Shown here: positions 22,183-30,190 of the stretch, piece after piece
How the letters are laid out: every line of letters starts with the position of its first letter
Numbering within the stretch: the first letter of the stretch is position 1
Source: UBA3818 sp051881895
Lineage (GTDB): Bacteria > Bacillota > Clostridia > Oscillospirales > Ruminococcaceae
Direction: 5' to 3'
Assembly (NCBI GenBank): GCA_051881895.1
Contig: JBJEQT010000165.1
Location: 1-30,190, forward strand
Length of the DNA stretch: 30,190 nucleotides
Notes under the pieces: generated by a model
Told to the model about the DNA's origin: nothing
The model's input: only the letters and a program-made list of their open reading frames with translations
Database searches by the model: none
Position numbers and translations under genes: made by a program

Positions 22183-22211
22183 AGGAACGGGAAGCTACCC
22201 GCTCCTTTTTT
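22183..22211 (+). terminator. Second terminator-like hairpin
   Basis: AGGAACGGG (22183-22191) pairs with CCCGCTCCT (22198-22206), with one mismatch, followed by six T. It lies directly after the first terminator. From here to 22363 nothing else was seen. Confidence 0.6.
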
Positions 22212-22363
22212 ATTTTGCGTCTGCGGCCATCTTACCGGCGCGGGGCAATGGAAACTTTGCGGCACACACCGCTTTTTGTTCCAAAAGAGTTCAAAACACA
22301 ACCGAACGTTTCATTCCCCAGGCTGCCGTGATATTCTCTCCGACTCTGTTCTTTCAAACCTGC

Positions 22364-23206
22364 CTATTTTTTCAAAATCCGTTCCATTACAATCCGGCAG
22401 GACTGGTCATGCACAAAACCCTCCTGCTCCAGCTCCGATCGGATTCTTTGATTTTGGGGCGGATAAGACACTGTCACCGCTGGCAGGCCCTGGTGCTGGG
22501 TATATGCCTTGGCAAATTGCAGGCAGCGGCGGCCGTCCCCGCCGTACATCGCCACATGCAATCCCCGCTGACGCAGCATCCGGGCGCCGATCACCACGAA
22601 GCTTCCTCGCTCATCCGCAAAAATCATGCCCTGCTCCCACAAATAGCGCCAGGTTTTCTCTGAACAGCGGAAAAAGGTATTATTCATCACCACGAAATCT
22701 TCCATTTCCCATCGGCCGCTTTCTAAAAGCACCTGGGCCAAACGATAATCGGTCACCGGTTTGAATTCCGGCGGCAAATCCAGTTTCTCGTCGGATAGTT
22801 TTGCCGTGGCGCCGATATAGGTTCCCGCCAAAGATAGTCCGAACCGTTCTGCCAGCCCCTTGCTGTGAACATTTCCGGTGCCGGTAAACATTCGGATGGC
22901 CGGGCATCCCAAGCGCTCAGCCTCTTGCAGCCACCGGCCATAGATGGCTTTTCCTACGCCGCGCCCCTGCCACGAGGGACGCACCCGCAACGTCTCCAGC
23001 CAGCCGGACCCGTCAGGCAAAACGGACAGCTTGCCAATCCCCACCGGCTCTTCTCCGGCCCGGACCAGGGTAAGATCCCCTGCGGTATGGTCCAGAAAAT
23101 AGGAGCTGTTATCCCGCAGATAGCAGCTTTTTGGGAGCGTCTCTTCTTCTACCCGAACCGCATCGTCAATATTTTCCCAGGTTCCTTTTTCCAATGTGTA
23201 TTCCAT
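22364..23206 (-). CDS. GNAT-family N-acetyltransferase with extra C-terminal domain
   Basis: The 280-residue protein has an N-terminal GNAT fold with the acetyl-CoA binding loop 'LRVRPSWQGRGVGKAIYGRW' (Q/RxxGxG/A motif) at about residues 76-95 and a following 'RMFTGTGNVHSKGLAERFG' helix. Typical GNAT domains end near 150, so about 130 residues remain; these contain 'TFFRCSEKTWRYLWEQG' and 'GLHVAMYGGDGRRCLQFAKAY' and may be a second, degenerate GNAT-like domain. The acetyl acceptor is unknown. ATG at 23206 was chosen over 23251 because AAGGGGAG lies eight bases before it. It is a single gene with its own extended -10 promoter. Confidence 0.86.
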   Translation of the reverse strand: MEYTLEKGTWENIDDAVRVEEETLPKSCYLRDNSSYFLDHTAGDLTLVRAGEEPVGIGKLSVLPDGSGWLETLRVRPSWQGRGVGKAIYGRWLQEAERLGCPAIRMFTGTGNVHSKGLAERFGLSLAGTYIGATAKLSDEKLDLPPEFKPVTDYRLAQVLLESGRWEMEDFVVMNNTFFRCSEKTWRYLWEQGMIFADERGSFVVIGARMLRQRGLHVAMYGGDGRRCLQFAKAYTQHQGLPAVTVSYPPQNQRIRSELEQEGFVHDQSCRIVMERILKK

Positions 23207-23237
23207 CAAAAGGTCTCCCCTTTTTGCTGTTTTTTCT

Positions 23238-23246
23238 ATTATAGCA
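23238..23246 (-). promoter_or_regulatory. Extended -10 promoter of the GNAT gene
   Basis: On the minus strand TGCTATAAT (23246-23238) is a perfect extended -10 element without a good -35 box, about 32 bases before the start. Confidence 0.55.
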
Positions 23247-23382
23247 TACAAAAATATATCCTACGTATCTTTTTTCTTTCTGTTTTTGGGAAAAGCACAA
23301 AATTTTTATTCTATTTTTCTAAAAATTGTGTGTATTGTGTAAAATTATAGGAATCTTTCTACAAAAAAATTGGTGTTTTTCG

Positions 23383-23411
23383 TTGTGGCATTCCAGTTCT
23401 GATGATATACT
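23383..23411 (+). promoter_or_regulatory. Promoter of the BtpA-kinase-epimerase operon
   Basis: TTGTGG (23383-23388), a 17-base spacer and TATACT (23406-23411). The 55-base leader ends with CGGAGG before the ATG. No operator was recognised. Confidence 0.6.
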
Positions 23412-23465
23412 TTTTATGTAAGGCCACTTCGCAGGCCTGCAAAATTACAGAACGGAGGCACTTTT

Positions 23466-24269
23466 ATGAGTTGGTCAACCGAATTGTTTCAAACTTCCAA
23501 GCCAATTATCGGGCTTTTACATTTGGATCCTCTGCCCGGCGACCCTTTTTACGAAGGTCCCATGGAACAAATTATCGAAAACGCAAAACAGGATCTGGAA
23601 GCGCTGCAGAAAGGCGGCGTAGATGGCGTTTTGATGACCAATGAGTTCAGCGGACCCTTTTTCACCGACACTCCCAAGCCGGTTTTCGGCGCCATGTGCC
23701 GCATCTTCGGCGAGATTCGCCATTTGTTTACGGTTCCATACGGCGTGGAAACCATCGCGGACGGCGAAGGCTGTGTGGAAATCTGCGCCGCGACTGGCGC
23801 CTCCTTTACCCGCTGCCTGTTCACCGGCGCCTGGGCGGGGGACACGGGATTGCAGCAGCGCAATATCGCACGCACGCTGCGCCTGCGCAGAGAATTGGAT
23901 CTGGACGATCTGAAGCTGTGTTATTTTATCAACGGCGAAGGCACTACCCCTATGGACAGCCGCCCCTTGGCCCAGAAAGCCAAATCCCTCCTCAGCGGAT
24001 GCCGGGCGGAATGTCTGGTCGTATCCGGTCCCGGGCCGGGCAGTCAGCCGGATGTTTCCCAAATTGTCGAGGTCAAAGCGGTGGCCGGTGATACTCCCGT
24101 TTTCTGCGGCACCGGCTGCAATGAAAAAAACTGCGAGGCTATCCTGACTGTGGCTGACGGTGCTTTTGTCGGCTCCGCCTTTAAAAAAGACGGCGTTTTC
24201 ACCGGCCGCATTGACGAAGAGCGCGTCGCGCGCTTTATGCAAAAAGTAAAAGCCCTGCGAAAGGACTGA
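23466..24269 (+). CDS. BtpA/SgcQ-family TIM-barrel protein
   Basis: The 267-residue protein matches the BtpA/SgcQ family throughout: 'KPIIGLLHLDPLPGDPFYEG' at the start, 'DLEALQKGGVDGVLMTNEFSGPF', 'ATGASFTRCLFTGAWAGDTGL', 'CLVVSGPGPGSQPDVSQI' and 'GTGCNEKNCEAILTVADGAFVGSAFKKDG', the last resembling a TIM-barrel phosphate-binding end. BtpA was first linked to photosystem I assembly in cyanobacteria, but bacterial SgcQ sits in a sugar operon of E. coli, and the biochemical reaction is not well defined. Here it leads an operon with an FGGY kinase (6-base gap) and a FrlC-like epimerase, so it probably acts in the same sugar pathway, perhaps on a phosphorylated sugar. GGAGG lies upstream of the ATG. 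Confidence 0.88.
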   Translation: MSWSTELFQTSKPIIGLLHLDPLPGDPFYEGPMEQIIENAKQDLEALQKGGVDGVLMTNEFSGPFFTDTPKPVFGAMCRIFGEIRHLFTVPYGVETIADGEGCVEICAATGASFTRCLFTGAWAGDTGLQQRNIARTLRLRRELDLDDLKLCYFINGEGTTPMDSRPLAQKAKSLLSGCRAECLVVSGPGPGSQPDVSQIVEVKAVAGDTPVFCGTGCNEKNCEAILTVADGAFVGSAFKKDGVFTGRIDEERVARFMQKVKALRKD

Positions 24270-24275
24270 TTTTCT

Positions 24276-25793
24276 GTGGATAAAAAATCTCGCTATTTTA
24301 TGGGGATTGACGTTGGTACCTATGAAAGCAAGGGCGTTTTGATTGATACAGACTGCCGCATTATCTGCCAGGCTTCGCAAAAACATGGGCTGGAAAATCC
24401 CAAACCCGGCTGGTATGAACACGACGCGGAAGCGGTCTGGTGGGGGGACGTCTGCAAAATTTCCCGGCAGTTGCTGGAGCAATCCGGCTTAGACCCGGCT
24501 GAAATGGAATGTGTAGGCCTGTCCGCCCTGGGATGCGACTGTGTACCGGTGGATGAACACTGCCGTCCTTTGTGCAAAGCGATCCTGTATGGCATCGATT
24601 CCCGTGCCCAGGAGGAGATCGAGCAGATCAAGGCCTATTACGGCAGCCGGTTTGACCAGGTGTTTTCCCATCCGTTGGTTTCTTCCAGTATTTCCCCAAA
24701 AATTCTCTGGATCAAAAACCATCTGCCAGACGTTTATGCCAAAACCTATAAATTTCTCACCGCGTCCTCTTTTTTAACGGCCAAAATGACCGGACGGTAC
24801 TGCATCGATAAATATTTAAGCGGATCGTTTGCGCCGCTGTACCACGAGTCCGGCGTGAACGAGGCGGAATGCAGTCTGTTCTGCCGGCCGGACCAATTGG
24901 CTGAAATCACGCTGGCCCCGGACGTGGTCGGAACTGTCACCCCGGAGGCCGCCGCGCTTACCGGCCTTCTGCCCGGCACCAAGGTGCTCACCGGCACTGG
25001 GGATTCGGGAGCGGAATCGGTTTCCTGCGGCGTTTTTACCCCTGGAACGATTATGATTCAGTTGGGCTCTACCTGCTTTTTCATCTATAACGCGGACCGG
25101 TTTCCCTCGGACAATCGCGTGTGGCCGGGACCTTACCTGGTTCCCGGCACCTATTGTGTGGCCGCGGGGACCAACAACGGCGGTACGCTGACCAAATGGT
25201 ATCGGGATCAGCTGTTTCCGGTGCTGCTGGCAAAAGAGGAGGCCGGCGGCGAAAACGCCTATGCCGCCATGGCCCGAATTGCCGCGTCTGTCCCCGCCGG
25301 CAGCGATGGACTTTTTACGCTGCCCTATTTCGCGGGAGAACGCACTCCCATCAACGACCCGCTGGCCCGCGGCATGATTTTCGGGCTGCAGTCTCACCAC
25401 ACCCGTGCGCACCTGTACCGTTCGGCACTGGAGGGGATCGGTTATTCGATTGCCCAGCATTTTGACCTGCTGGCGGAAAACCATCTGCCGGTGAACAAAA
25501 TCATGGCAGTGGGCGGAGGCGCCAAAAACCCGATATGGCTGCAGATCATCGCAGACATGCTGAACCGGGAAATTCTGGTTCCGCAGGTGACCATCGGCGC
25601 CTGCTATGGAGACGCCATCCTCTGCGCGCTGTCCTGCGGCTGCTATGACAGCTTTGAATCTCTGGGTGAAAAAATTCAGGTGGCCCAAACCATCCGGCCG
25701 ATTCCGGAAAACCACGCCGTTTATCAGAAGGGAAAACCGGTGTTTCATGCGCTGTACGAAGCAACCAAAGAGCTGATGCATCGTCCTTTGTGA
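24276..25793 (+). CDS. FGGY-family carbohydrate kinase
   Basis: Phosphorylates a sugar or polyol with ATP. The 505-residue protein has the two-lobed FGGY layout: N-terminal phosphate loop 'MGIDVGTYESKGVLID', 'GTGDSGAESVSCGVF' with the catalytic-type Asp, 'TLPYFAGERTPINDPLARGMIFGL' and the C-terminal signature 'NKIMAVGGGAKNPIWLQIIADMLNREI'. It resembles xylulokinase-like members, but FGGY substrates cannot be told from overall similarity. The start is GTG at 24276 with AAAGGAC nine bases before; it is 6 bases after the BtpA-like gene, so the two are co-transcribed. The following epimerase gene is 23 bases away. Confidence 0.92.
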   Translation: MDKKSRYFMGIDVGTYESKGVLIDTDCRIICQASQKHGLENPKPGWYEHDAEAVWWGDVCKISRQLLEQSGLDPAEMECVGLSALGCDCVPVDEHCRPLCKAILYGIDSRAQEEIEQIKAYYGSRFDQVFSHPLVSSSISPKILWIKNHLPDVYAKTYKFLTASSFLTAKMTGRYCIDKYLSGSFAPLYHESGVNEAECSLFCRPDQLAEITLAPDVVGTVTPEAAALTGLLPGTKVLTGTGDSGAESVSCGVFTPGTIMIQLGSTCFFIYNADRFPSDNRVWPGPYLVPGTYCVAAGTNNGGTLTKWYRDQLFPVLLAKEEAGGENAYAAMARIAASVPAGSDGLFTLPYFAGERTPINDPLARGMIFGLQSHHTRAHLYRSALEGIGYSIAQHFDLLAENHLPVNKIMAVGGGAKNPIWLQIIADMLNREILVPQVTIGACYGDAILCALSCGCYDSFESLGEKIQVAQTIRPIPENHAVYQKGKPVFHALYEATKELMHRPL

Positions 25794-25816
25794 TCTTTTG
25801 AAGAGGAGGAAATTTT

Positions 25817-26647
25817 ATGAAAATTCAAAAACGGCAGATTGCCGGTATGAATCTGGTTTATAAGTTCTATTCTTTCGACTATTTCCTCGACGCAATGGAA
25901 CGTTTGGGATACGAATCCATCGAGATATTGCCCAACGCGCCCCATTTCTATGTGCCGGACCTTTCTTCCGGCGATATGGCCGCTATCCGGCAGAAAATCG
26001 CCGATCATCATTTAAAAGTCATCTGTTACACACCCGATCAGTGCAGCTATCCGGTAAATATTTCCTATCACAGCGAGGTGGCACGCCGCCGCTCCATCCA
26101 GAGCCTGACCCGCCAAATCGAAGTCTGCTCCTATTTGGGCAGTTCTCAGATGCTCTTGACTTCCGGCTACGGGTACTTCGACGAGCCCAAGGAGCACGCC
26201 TGGGAAAGAATGATCGACAGCTTGGGGCAGCTTTCCCGCAAGGCCGAGCAAGAGGGCGTAGTATTGGTACTGGAACCGATTCGAACCGATGAGACCAACC
26301 TGGTTACCAATCTGCCTGCCCTGAAAAGAGCGATCCGGGAAGTTGGCTCCCCCAATTTAAAAGGTATGCTGGACACCAGCCCGATGTACTATGCAGGGGA
26401 GTCCATCGCCCAATATGCCCGGGAACTGGGCGACGACCTATGGCACATCCATCTGATCGACGGGCGTCCCGCTGGTCATCTTGCCTGGGGAGATGGCATT
26501 TTCCCGCTGGAGCAGTACATCCGCGAGATTGAAGAAGCCAGTTATAAGCGCTATATGACAATAGAGCTGACCTCTGCCGAGTATTACAACGATCCCAATC
26601 CCGCTATGGAACAATCCATGAACGCCCTGCGTCCTTACTTCGGTTAA
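25817..26647 (+). CDS. FrlC-like sugar (phosphate) isomerase/epimerase
   Basis: The 276-residue protein is a TIM-barrel of the xylose-isomerase-like class. It aligns through much of its length with fructoselysine 3-epimerase FrlC of E. coli, for example 'PHFYVPDLSSGDMAAIRQKI', 'ICYTPDQCSYPVNI', 'LVLEPIRTDETNLVTN', 'GMLDTSPMYY', 'WHIHLIDG' and 'GDGIFPLEQYIREIEEASYKRYMTIELTSAEYY'. Metal-binding Glu, Asp and His residues at the expected strand ends are present (Glu in LEP, Asp in MLD, His in HIHL, Glu in IEL). The likely reaction is epimerisation or isomerisation of the sugar handled by the kinase. AGAGGAGG lies upstream of the ATG. No fructoselysine kinase or deglycase is nearby, so the FrlC substrate itself is not assumed. 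Confidence 0.87.
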   Translation: MKIQKRQIAGMNLVYKFYSFDYFLDAMERLGYESIEILPNAPHFYVPDLSSGDMAAIRQKIADHHLKVICYTPDQCSYPVNISYHSEVARRRSIQSLTRQIEVCSYLGSSQMLLTSGYGYFDEPKEHAWERMIDSLGQLSRKAEQEGVVLVLEPIRTDETNLVTNLPALKRAIREVGSPNLKGMLDTSPMYYAGESIAQYARELGDDLWHIHLIDGRPAGHLAWGDGIFPLEQYIREIEEASYKRYMTIELTSAEYYNDPNPAMEQSMNALRPYFG

Positions 26648-26661
26648 ATCTTTCTTTGCCT

Positions 26662-26697
26662 AAAAAAAGCCGGATGAGATCTCATCCGGCTTTTTTT
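26662..26697. terminator. Bidirectional terminator, perfect 36-bp palindrome
   Basis: Seven A, then GCCGGATGAGATCTCATCCG and GC, then seven T form a perfect palindrome between the sugar operon (+) and the serine operon (-). Confidence 0.95.
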
Positions 26698-26700
26698 CGA

Positions 26701-27870
26701 TTAAATTTTACGGCACTCCAGGTAAAACCGCTTATCCGGCGCGCTTCCCATGGAGAAGCTCTTGCGACAAAGCACACCGCGGCTTGCCACATCCGAAAAC
26801 AGGGTTTCCTTATCGAATTTCTCCCAGACGATTGCCAGCCGGTCCGGCGCCTGCCCCAAGCGGCGGCAGTCCTCCGCCCCATGGATATACTCCAATTCCG
26901 CTTCCGGATGCCGGTCCAACCATTCGTCCAGCCGAGGCTGCAGCTGCTGCAGAGGCGGCGGGTTCTTTGCGTCAAATTCCAATTCCCGCTGAACCCGTTT
27001 GGGGTCTACCCCCATCAGCAGCCGGTGGATCGGCTCAAAGGCCAGCGCGGGATCATACAGGTTCACCAGCTCCACCAGCCCAAAGCGGGCGGGATGCGAT
27101 TCCCGCTCTGCTGCGGTCAGGCCAGCTTTCAGCGTATCCCAGTGAGACTTTGCCGCGGCGAAAGAGTGGTTTCCGTCTCCCACAGCGTAAAGCATCCCAC
27201 CAAGGGCCTCTTCTTTTAATCGGGTCAGCGCATCCGCCACCGCATCATAGACCGACTCCTCCTGCAAAAACCACCCTTTTAAGCGCCCGCTGTCCATCAT
27301 CAGGGAAAAATCGTAAAGCGGCTCTTTCCCGGCTGTCATTTGGTCCAAAGCGCCCATCAAGCGATTCTGGCGGTCATCCAGCAGCACCATGATGTGCGGC
27401 ATCTCCAGCGGTGCTTTCGATCGGATGGCCACCCGGGCAGGCAGCCGTTCTAAAACGGTTTTTTCTGTCGCCCGGATCAGCGAGGACGAACCGGGGGTGA
27501 AGTCATATTGCTCCAGATCCAGCGCCAGCATTAACCCTCTTCTGATTCCTGTTGTTGTGGTCCGATGCAAAAACATCATTCCCTCGCCAAGATCAGAAAG
27601 CGTGCCATCCTCCAGATACTGCCGCATGCGCGCCGGAACCGCGTTTTCGTGGCCCGGATTTTTCCCCAGCCAGGCCTCCGGCATCATCATCTGCAGAGCG
27701 GACGGCGCGCCATCCGTAAAATTTTGTACCGCTTCCCAATATTCCGGCTGCGCACTGTACTGGTCACAGGCGATTACGGCGAATTTCTGTAAGTCTACCC
27801 CTTTTTGGGGAAACAGCAGGCGCGGCACCGCCGCTCCAACACCGGCCAGCTTTTCCCTTGCCGTACTCAT
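26701..27870 (-). CDS. DUF1015-family protein in the serine operon
   Basis: A 389-residue cytoplasmic protein with DUF1015 features: 'FAVIACDQYSAQPEYWEAVQ' near the start, 'RTTTTGIRRGLMLALDLEQYDF', 'EMPHIMVLLDDRQNRLM', and 'GGMLYAVGDGNHSFAAAKSHWD' with a conserved GDGNHS motif. No biochemical function is firmly established for the family. Its ATG overlaps the serA stop (ATGA), so the two are translated as a coupled pair, and serC lies upstream in the same operon. That placement suggests a role in serine metabolism, possibly the phosphoserine phosphatase step that is otherwise not represented, or control of the pathway. It is the last gene before the terminator at 26662-26697. Confidence 0.88.
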   Translation of the reverse strand: MSTAREKLAGVGAAVPRLLFPQKGVDLQKFAVIACDQYSAQPEYWEAVQNFTDGAPSALQMMMPEAWLGKNPGHENAVPARMRQYLEDGTLSDLGEGMMFLHRTTTTGIRRGLMLALDLEQYDFTPGSSSLIRATEKTVLERLPARVAIRSKAPLEMPHIMVLLDDRQNRLMGALDQMTAGKEPLYDFSLMMDSGRLKGWFLQEESVYDAVADALTRLKEEALGGMLYAVGDGNHSFAAAKSHWDTLKAGLTAAERESHPARFGLVELVNLYDPALAFEPIHRLLMGVDPKRVQRELEFDAKNPPPLQQLQPRLDEWLDRHPEAELEYIHGAEDCRRLGQAPDRLAIVWEKFDKETLFSDVASRGVLCRKSFSMGSAPDKRFYLECRKI

Positions 27871-29045
27871 TGTTCTTCTCCGATCAGCCGAACCCGTACC
27901 ACGCCGTCAATGCCTGCCAGCGCATCCAGGCACTCCTGGGACGGCTTTTCCAGCAGGTCGATCAGTGTGTATGCCCAGGCATTGCGGCTGTGGTTGAGCA
28001 TATGCTCAATGTTCAGACGGTTTTGAGCCAGCACCGCGGTGATCTGTCCCACCATGTTGGTAATGTTGCGATTGATGATGGCGATTCGCCAGCCTTCTCC
28101 CCGGGGATACTCACAATCCGGGAAATTGACACTGTTTTTGATGTTGCCGTTGACCAGATATTCCTCCAGTTGGGCGGCTGCCATCCGGGCGCAGTTTTCT
28201 TCTGCTTCCGGTGTCGAAGCGCCCAGATGCGGCATGGCGATCACATTGGGATCGGCGATGATCCGGTCATCCGGGAAATCGGTTACATACCGGCTGAGAT
28301 GTCCGGACTGTAAAGCCTCCAGCACCGCGTCGTCATCGATCAGGCCGCCTCGGGCAAAGTTTAGAAGTACTGCGCCGGGTTTCATGGCGGCAAGGGTCTC
28401 TTTGTTTATCATCCCTTTGGTCTTGGCTGTCTGCGGCAGGTGCAGCGTCAGGAAATCGCTTTTGCCAAATAATTCTTCCTGCGTTTTTGCGAGATTTACA
28501 CTGCGGGACAGCCGAAGCGCCGCATCTACCGACAAAAACGGGTCATAGCCGATTACCTCCATACCCAATGTCACCGCCGCGTTGGCCACCATCACACCGA
28601 TGGCTCCCAGCCCGATCACGCCCAGCGTTTTCCCGGCGATCTCTCCGCCGACAAAATCTTTTTTTGCTTTTTCCATCCGCTTATCCACACCGGCGGCTCC
28701 TTCGTCGTGCTGACGCTGGACCCACTGGATCCCCGGTACGATCCGGCGGCAGGCCAGCATCATGCCGCACAGCACCAGCTCCTTAACTGCATTGGCGTTG
28801 GCGCCGGGTGTGTTGAATACCACGATGCCCTCTTCGCTGCATCGGTCTACCGGGATGTTGTTGACCCCCGCGCCAGCCCGGGCAATGGCCAATAGCCGCT
28901 TGGGAAATTGTGTTTCCCCAAGCTCCGCGGACCGGACCAGCGCCACATCGTAATCCTCCCCTTCTTCGATAAAGTGGTAACGTTCTTTCGGCATCTGGGT
29001 ATAAACAATATCAGAAATTTGATTGAATTTTTTTACTGTCATCAT
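27867..29045 (-). CDS. serA: D-3-phosphoglycerate dehydrogenase, short ACT form
   Basis: Oxidises 3-phosphoglycerate to 3-phosphohydroxypyruvate with NAD+, the first step of serine synthesis. The 392-residue protein has the NAD-binding loop GLGAIG (145-150) with Asp168, the catalytic Arg232 (NFARGGLIDD) and His273 (PHLGAS), and a C-terminal ACT domain (about 318-392) that may bind serine for feedback control. The usual catalytic Glu between these residues is not obvious; the segment reads YVTDFPDD (253-260). The domain inserted in long SerA forms is absent. GGAGGGG lies six bases before the first ATG; a second ATG follows at once, and either could be used. The gene starts 16 bases after serC ends. 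Confidence 0.94.
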   Translation of the reverse strand: MMTVKKFNQISDIVYTQMPKERYHFIEEGEDYDVALVRSAELGETQFPKRLLAIARAGAGVNNIPVDRCSEEGIVVFNTPGANANAVKELVLCGMMLACRRIVPGIQWVQRQHDEGAAGVDKRMEKAKKDFVGGEIAGKTLGVIGLGAIGVMVANAAVTLGMEVIGYDPFLSVDAALRLSRSVNLAKTQEELFGKSDFLTLHLPQTAKTKGMINKETLAAMKPGAVLLNFARGGLIDDDAVLEALQSGHLSRYVTDFPDDRIIADPNVIAMPHLGASTPEAEENCARMAAAQLEEYLVNGNIKNSVNFPDCEYPRGEGWRIAIINRNITNMVGQITAVLAQNRLNIEHMLNHSRNAWAYTLIDLLEKPSQECLDALAGIDGVVRVRLIGEEQ

Positions 29046-29060
29046 CGAAATCCCCTCCTT

Positions 29061-30149
29061 TTATTTGCGTAAGCCTGCTTCGTAATCCTTCATGCAGGCC
29101 ACCAGCGCCTCCACGCCCTCTTTTGGCATACCGTTATAAATAGAGGCCCGGCATCCGCCCACGCTGCGATGCCCTTTCAGGTTGATCATGCCCCGCCCTT
29201 CGGCCATCTGTAAAAACGCTTTGGTATCCTCCGGCGTCGGAAGTGTAAAGGTCACATTCATAATGGAGCGGTCCTCTTTGGCCACCGGATTGTGAAACAC
29301 CCGGGATTGATCGATAAAGTCATACAGCATTGCCGCTTTTTGTCGGTTGCGCTGTTCCATTGCGGCCACGCCTCCATTGTTTTCTACCCACTGGAACATC
29401 AGGCCAGCCATATAAATGGCAAAGCAGGGGGGCGTATTGTACATGGAGCCGTTTTCCGCCATGATTTTGTACCGCAGCATCGTCGGTACAATGGGATCCA
29501 CCTCCCGCTCCAGCAGATCCCTGCGGACGATGACCACCGTCAATCCGGCGGGTCCCATGTTTTTCTGTGCGCCCGCGTAGATCAGCGCATGGGCTTCCAC
29601 ATCGATTTCCAGGCCCAAAATCGCGCTGGACCAGTCGGCTGCCAGCGGGATGTCTCCCGTTTCGGGCAGGGTATTGTAGCAGGTTCCGAAAATAGTGTTG
29701 TTTCCGGTGATATGCAAATAAGCCGCATCCGGGCTCAGAAGATCCGGTGTGATTTTGGGGATATACGAAAAAGTGTCTGCCTTGGAAGAGGTGACCACGA
29801 CCGCGTTGCCCCATCGCTCTGCCTCCGCCAACGCTTTTCCTGCGAACTGCCCGGTGACCGCGTAGTTTGTCGTCTGCCCCCGCCGCGCCAGGTTCATGGG
29901 AACGGCGGAAAACTGCATCGACGCGCCTCCTTGCAAAAACAAAACAGCATAATGATCCGGGATATGCATCAGTCTGCGCAGGGCGCTTTCCGCGTCTGCA
30001 ATGATCTTCTCAAACGGCGCAGAACGATGGCACATCTCCATCACACTGCATCCGGCGCCGGGATAGGAAACCAAATCCTGTTTGGCCTGTTGTAAAATCT
30101 CAACCGGCATCATCGAAGGGCCTGCGGAAAAATTGTAAACTCGTTCCAT
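29061..30149 (-). CDS. serC: Phosphoserine aminotransferase
   Basis: Converts 3-phosphohydroxypyruvate and glutamate to phosphoserine, the second step of serine synthesis. The 362-residue protein is complete (ATG at 30149 after GGAGG, N-terminus RVYNFSAGPSMMP) and shows the PLP-binding lysine in 'LIYAGAQKNMGPAGL' (Lys196), the cofactor contact 'FLQGGASMQF' (71-80) and 'HRSVGGCRASIYNGM' near the C-terminus, where the substrate phosphate binds. It is the first gene of the serine operon visible here, and only 41 bases of upstream DNA remain in the window, too few to judge its regulation. Confidence 0.96.
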   Translation of the reverse strand: MERVYNFSAGPSMMPVEILQQAKQDLVSYPGAGCSVMEMCHRSAPFEKIIADAESALRRLMHIPDHYAVLFLQGGASMQFSAVPMNLARRGQTTNYAVTGQFAGKALAEAERWGNAVVVTSSKADTFSYIPKITPDLLSPDAAYLHITGNNTIFGTCYNTLPETGDIPLAADWSSAILGLEIDVEAHALIYAGAQKNMGPAGLTVVIVRRDLLEREVDPIVPTMLRYKIMAENGSMYNTPPCFAIYMAGLMFQWVENNGGVAAMEQRNRQKAAMLYDFIDQSRVFHNPVAKEDRSIMNVTFTLPTPEDTKAFLQMAEGRGMINLKGHRSVGGCRASIYNGMPKEGVEALVACMKDYEAGLRK

Positions 30150-30190
30150 TTCTTACTACCTCCAAAATGATAATTGCAAATAAAAAAGCC

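Noticed and set aside
1..30190. CRISPR arrays, insertion sequences, attachment sites, prophage genes
   Set aside because: No spaced direct repeats, transposase or integrase motifs, or phage structural genes were seen on either strand.

Overview
The window looks like chromosomal DNA of an anaerobic, low-to-mid-GC Firmicute of class Clostridia, probably an Oscillospirales-type gut organism. This is inferred from strong AGGAGG ribosome binding sites, TTGACA/TATAAT promoters, a T-box leader, CCA-encoding tRNA genes, rubrerythrin, Ser-rich lipoproteins and Clostridia-type families (DUF4358, EFR1 ferredoxin, short peptide deformylase). No phage, IS element or CRISPR array was seen. Most units are short operons bounded by intrinsic hairpin terminators.

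Region 1 (1-2.8 kb): a truncated pyridoxamine-5'-phosphate-oxidase-like gene diverges from an HxlR regulator across overlapping promoters and a perfect 16-bp palindrome. The regulator leads an operon with a short peptide deformylase-like protein and an EFR1 flavodoxin/ferredoxin. A decayed second HxlR gene follows, then 3-methyladenine DNA glycosylase I. Region 2 (3.1-8.6 kb): a signalling cluster made of an HTH-receiver protein, a lipoprotein fusing a solute-binding domain to a 5'-nucleotidase-C-like domain, and a hybrid histidine kinase. No transporter permease accompanies it, so the lipoprotein is probably a sensor subunit. Region 3 (8.75-10.6 kb): a flotillin/SPFH gene behind what reads as a yybP-ykoY (Mn2+) riboswitch with a terminator arranged as an ON switch.

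Region 4 (10.6-14.5 kb): T-box-controlled prolyl-tRNA synthetase, convergent with a PurF-like protein that lacks the glutaminase nucleophile, then tRNA-Thr(UGU) and tRNA-Tyr(GUA). Region 5 (14.7-23.2 kb): an ArsB/SLC13-type membrane transporter, two XRE regulators, a small orphan gene, a PdaA-like deacetylase lipoprotein, a small membrane protein, two more lipoproteins, a MATE exporter, rubrerythrin and a GNAT acetyltransferase.

Region 6 (23.4-26.7 kb): a three-gene operon of BtpA/SgcQ-family protein, FGGY kinase and FrlC-like epimerase, apparently for an unidentified sugar. Region 7 (26.7-30.15 kb): a minus-strand serine operon, serC-serA-DUF1015, in which the DUF1015 start overlaps the serA stop. 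No phosphoserine phosphatase is visible.

The observations I rate highest are the Mn2+-riboswitch/flotillin pairing, the binding-protein/5'-nucleotidase fusion with its hybrid kinase, the glutaminase-dead PurF paralog and the DUF1015 protein locked into serine synthesis. All functional calls come from reading motifs by eye; no database search was run.
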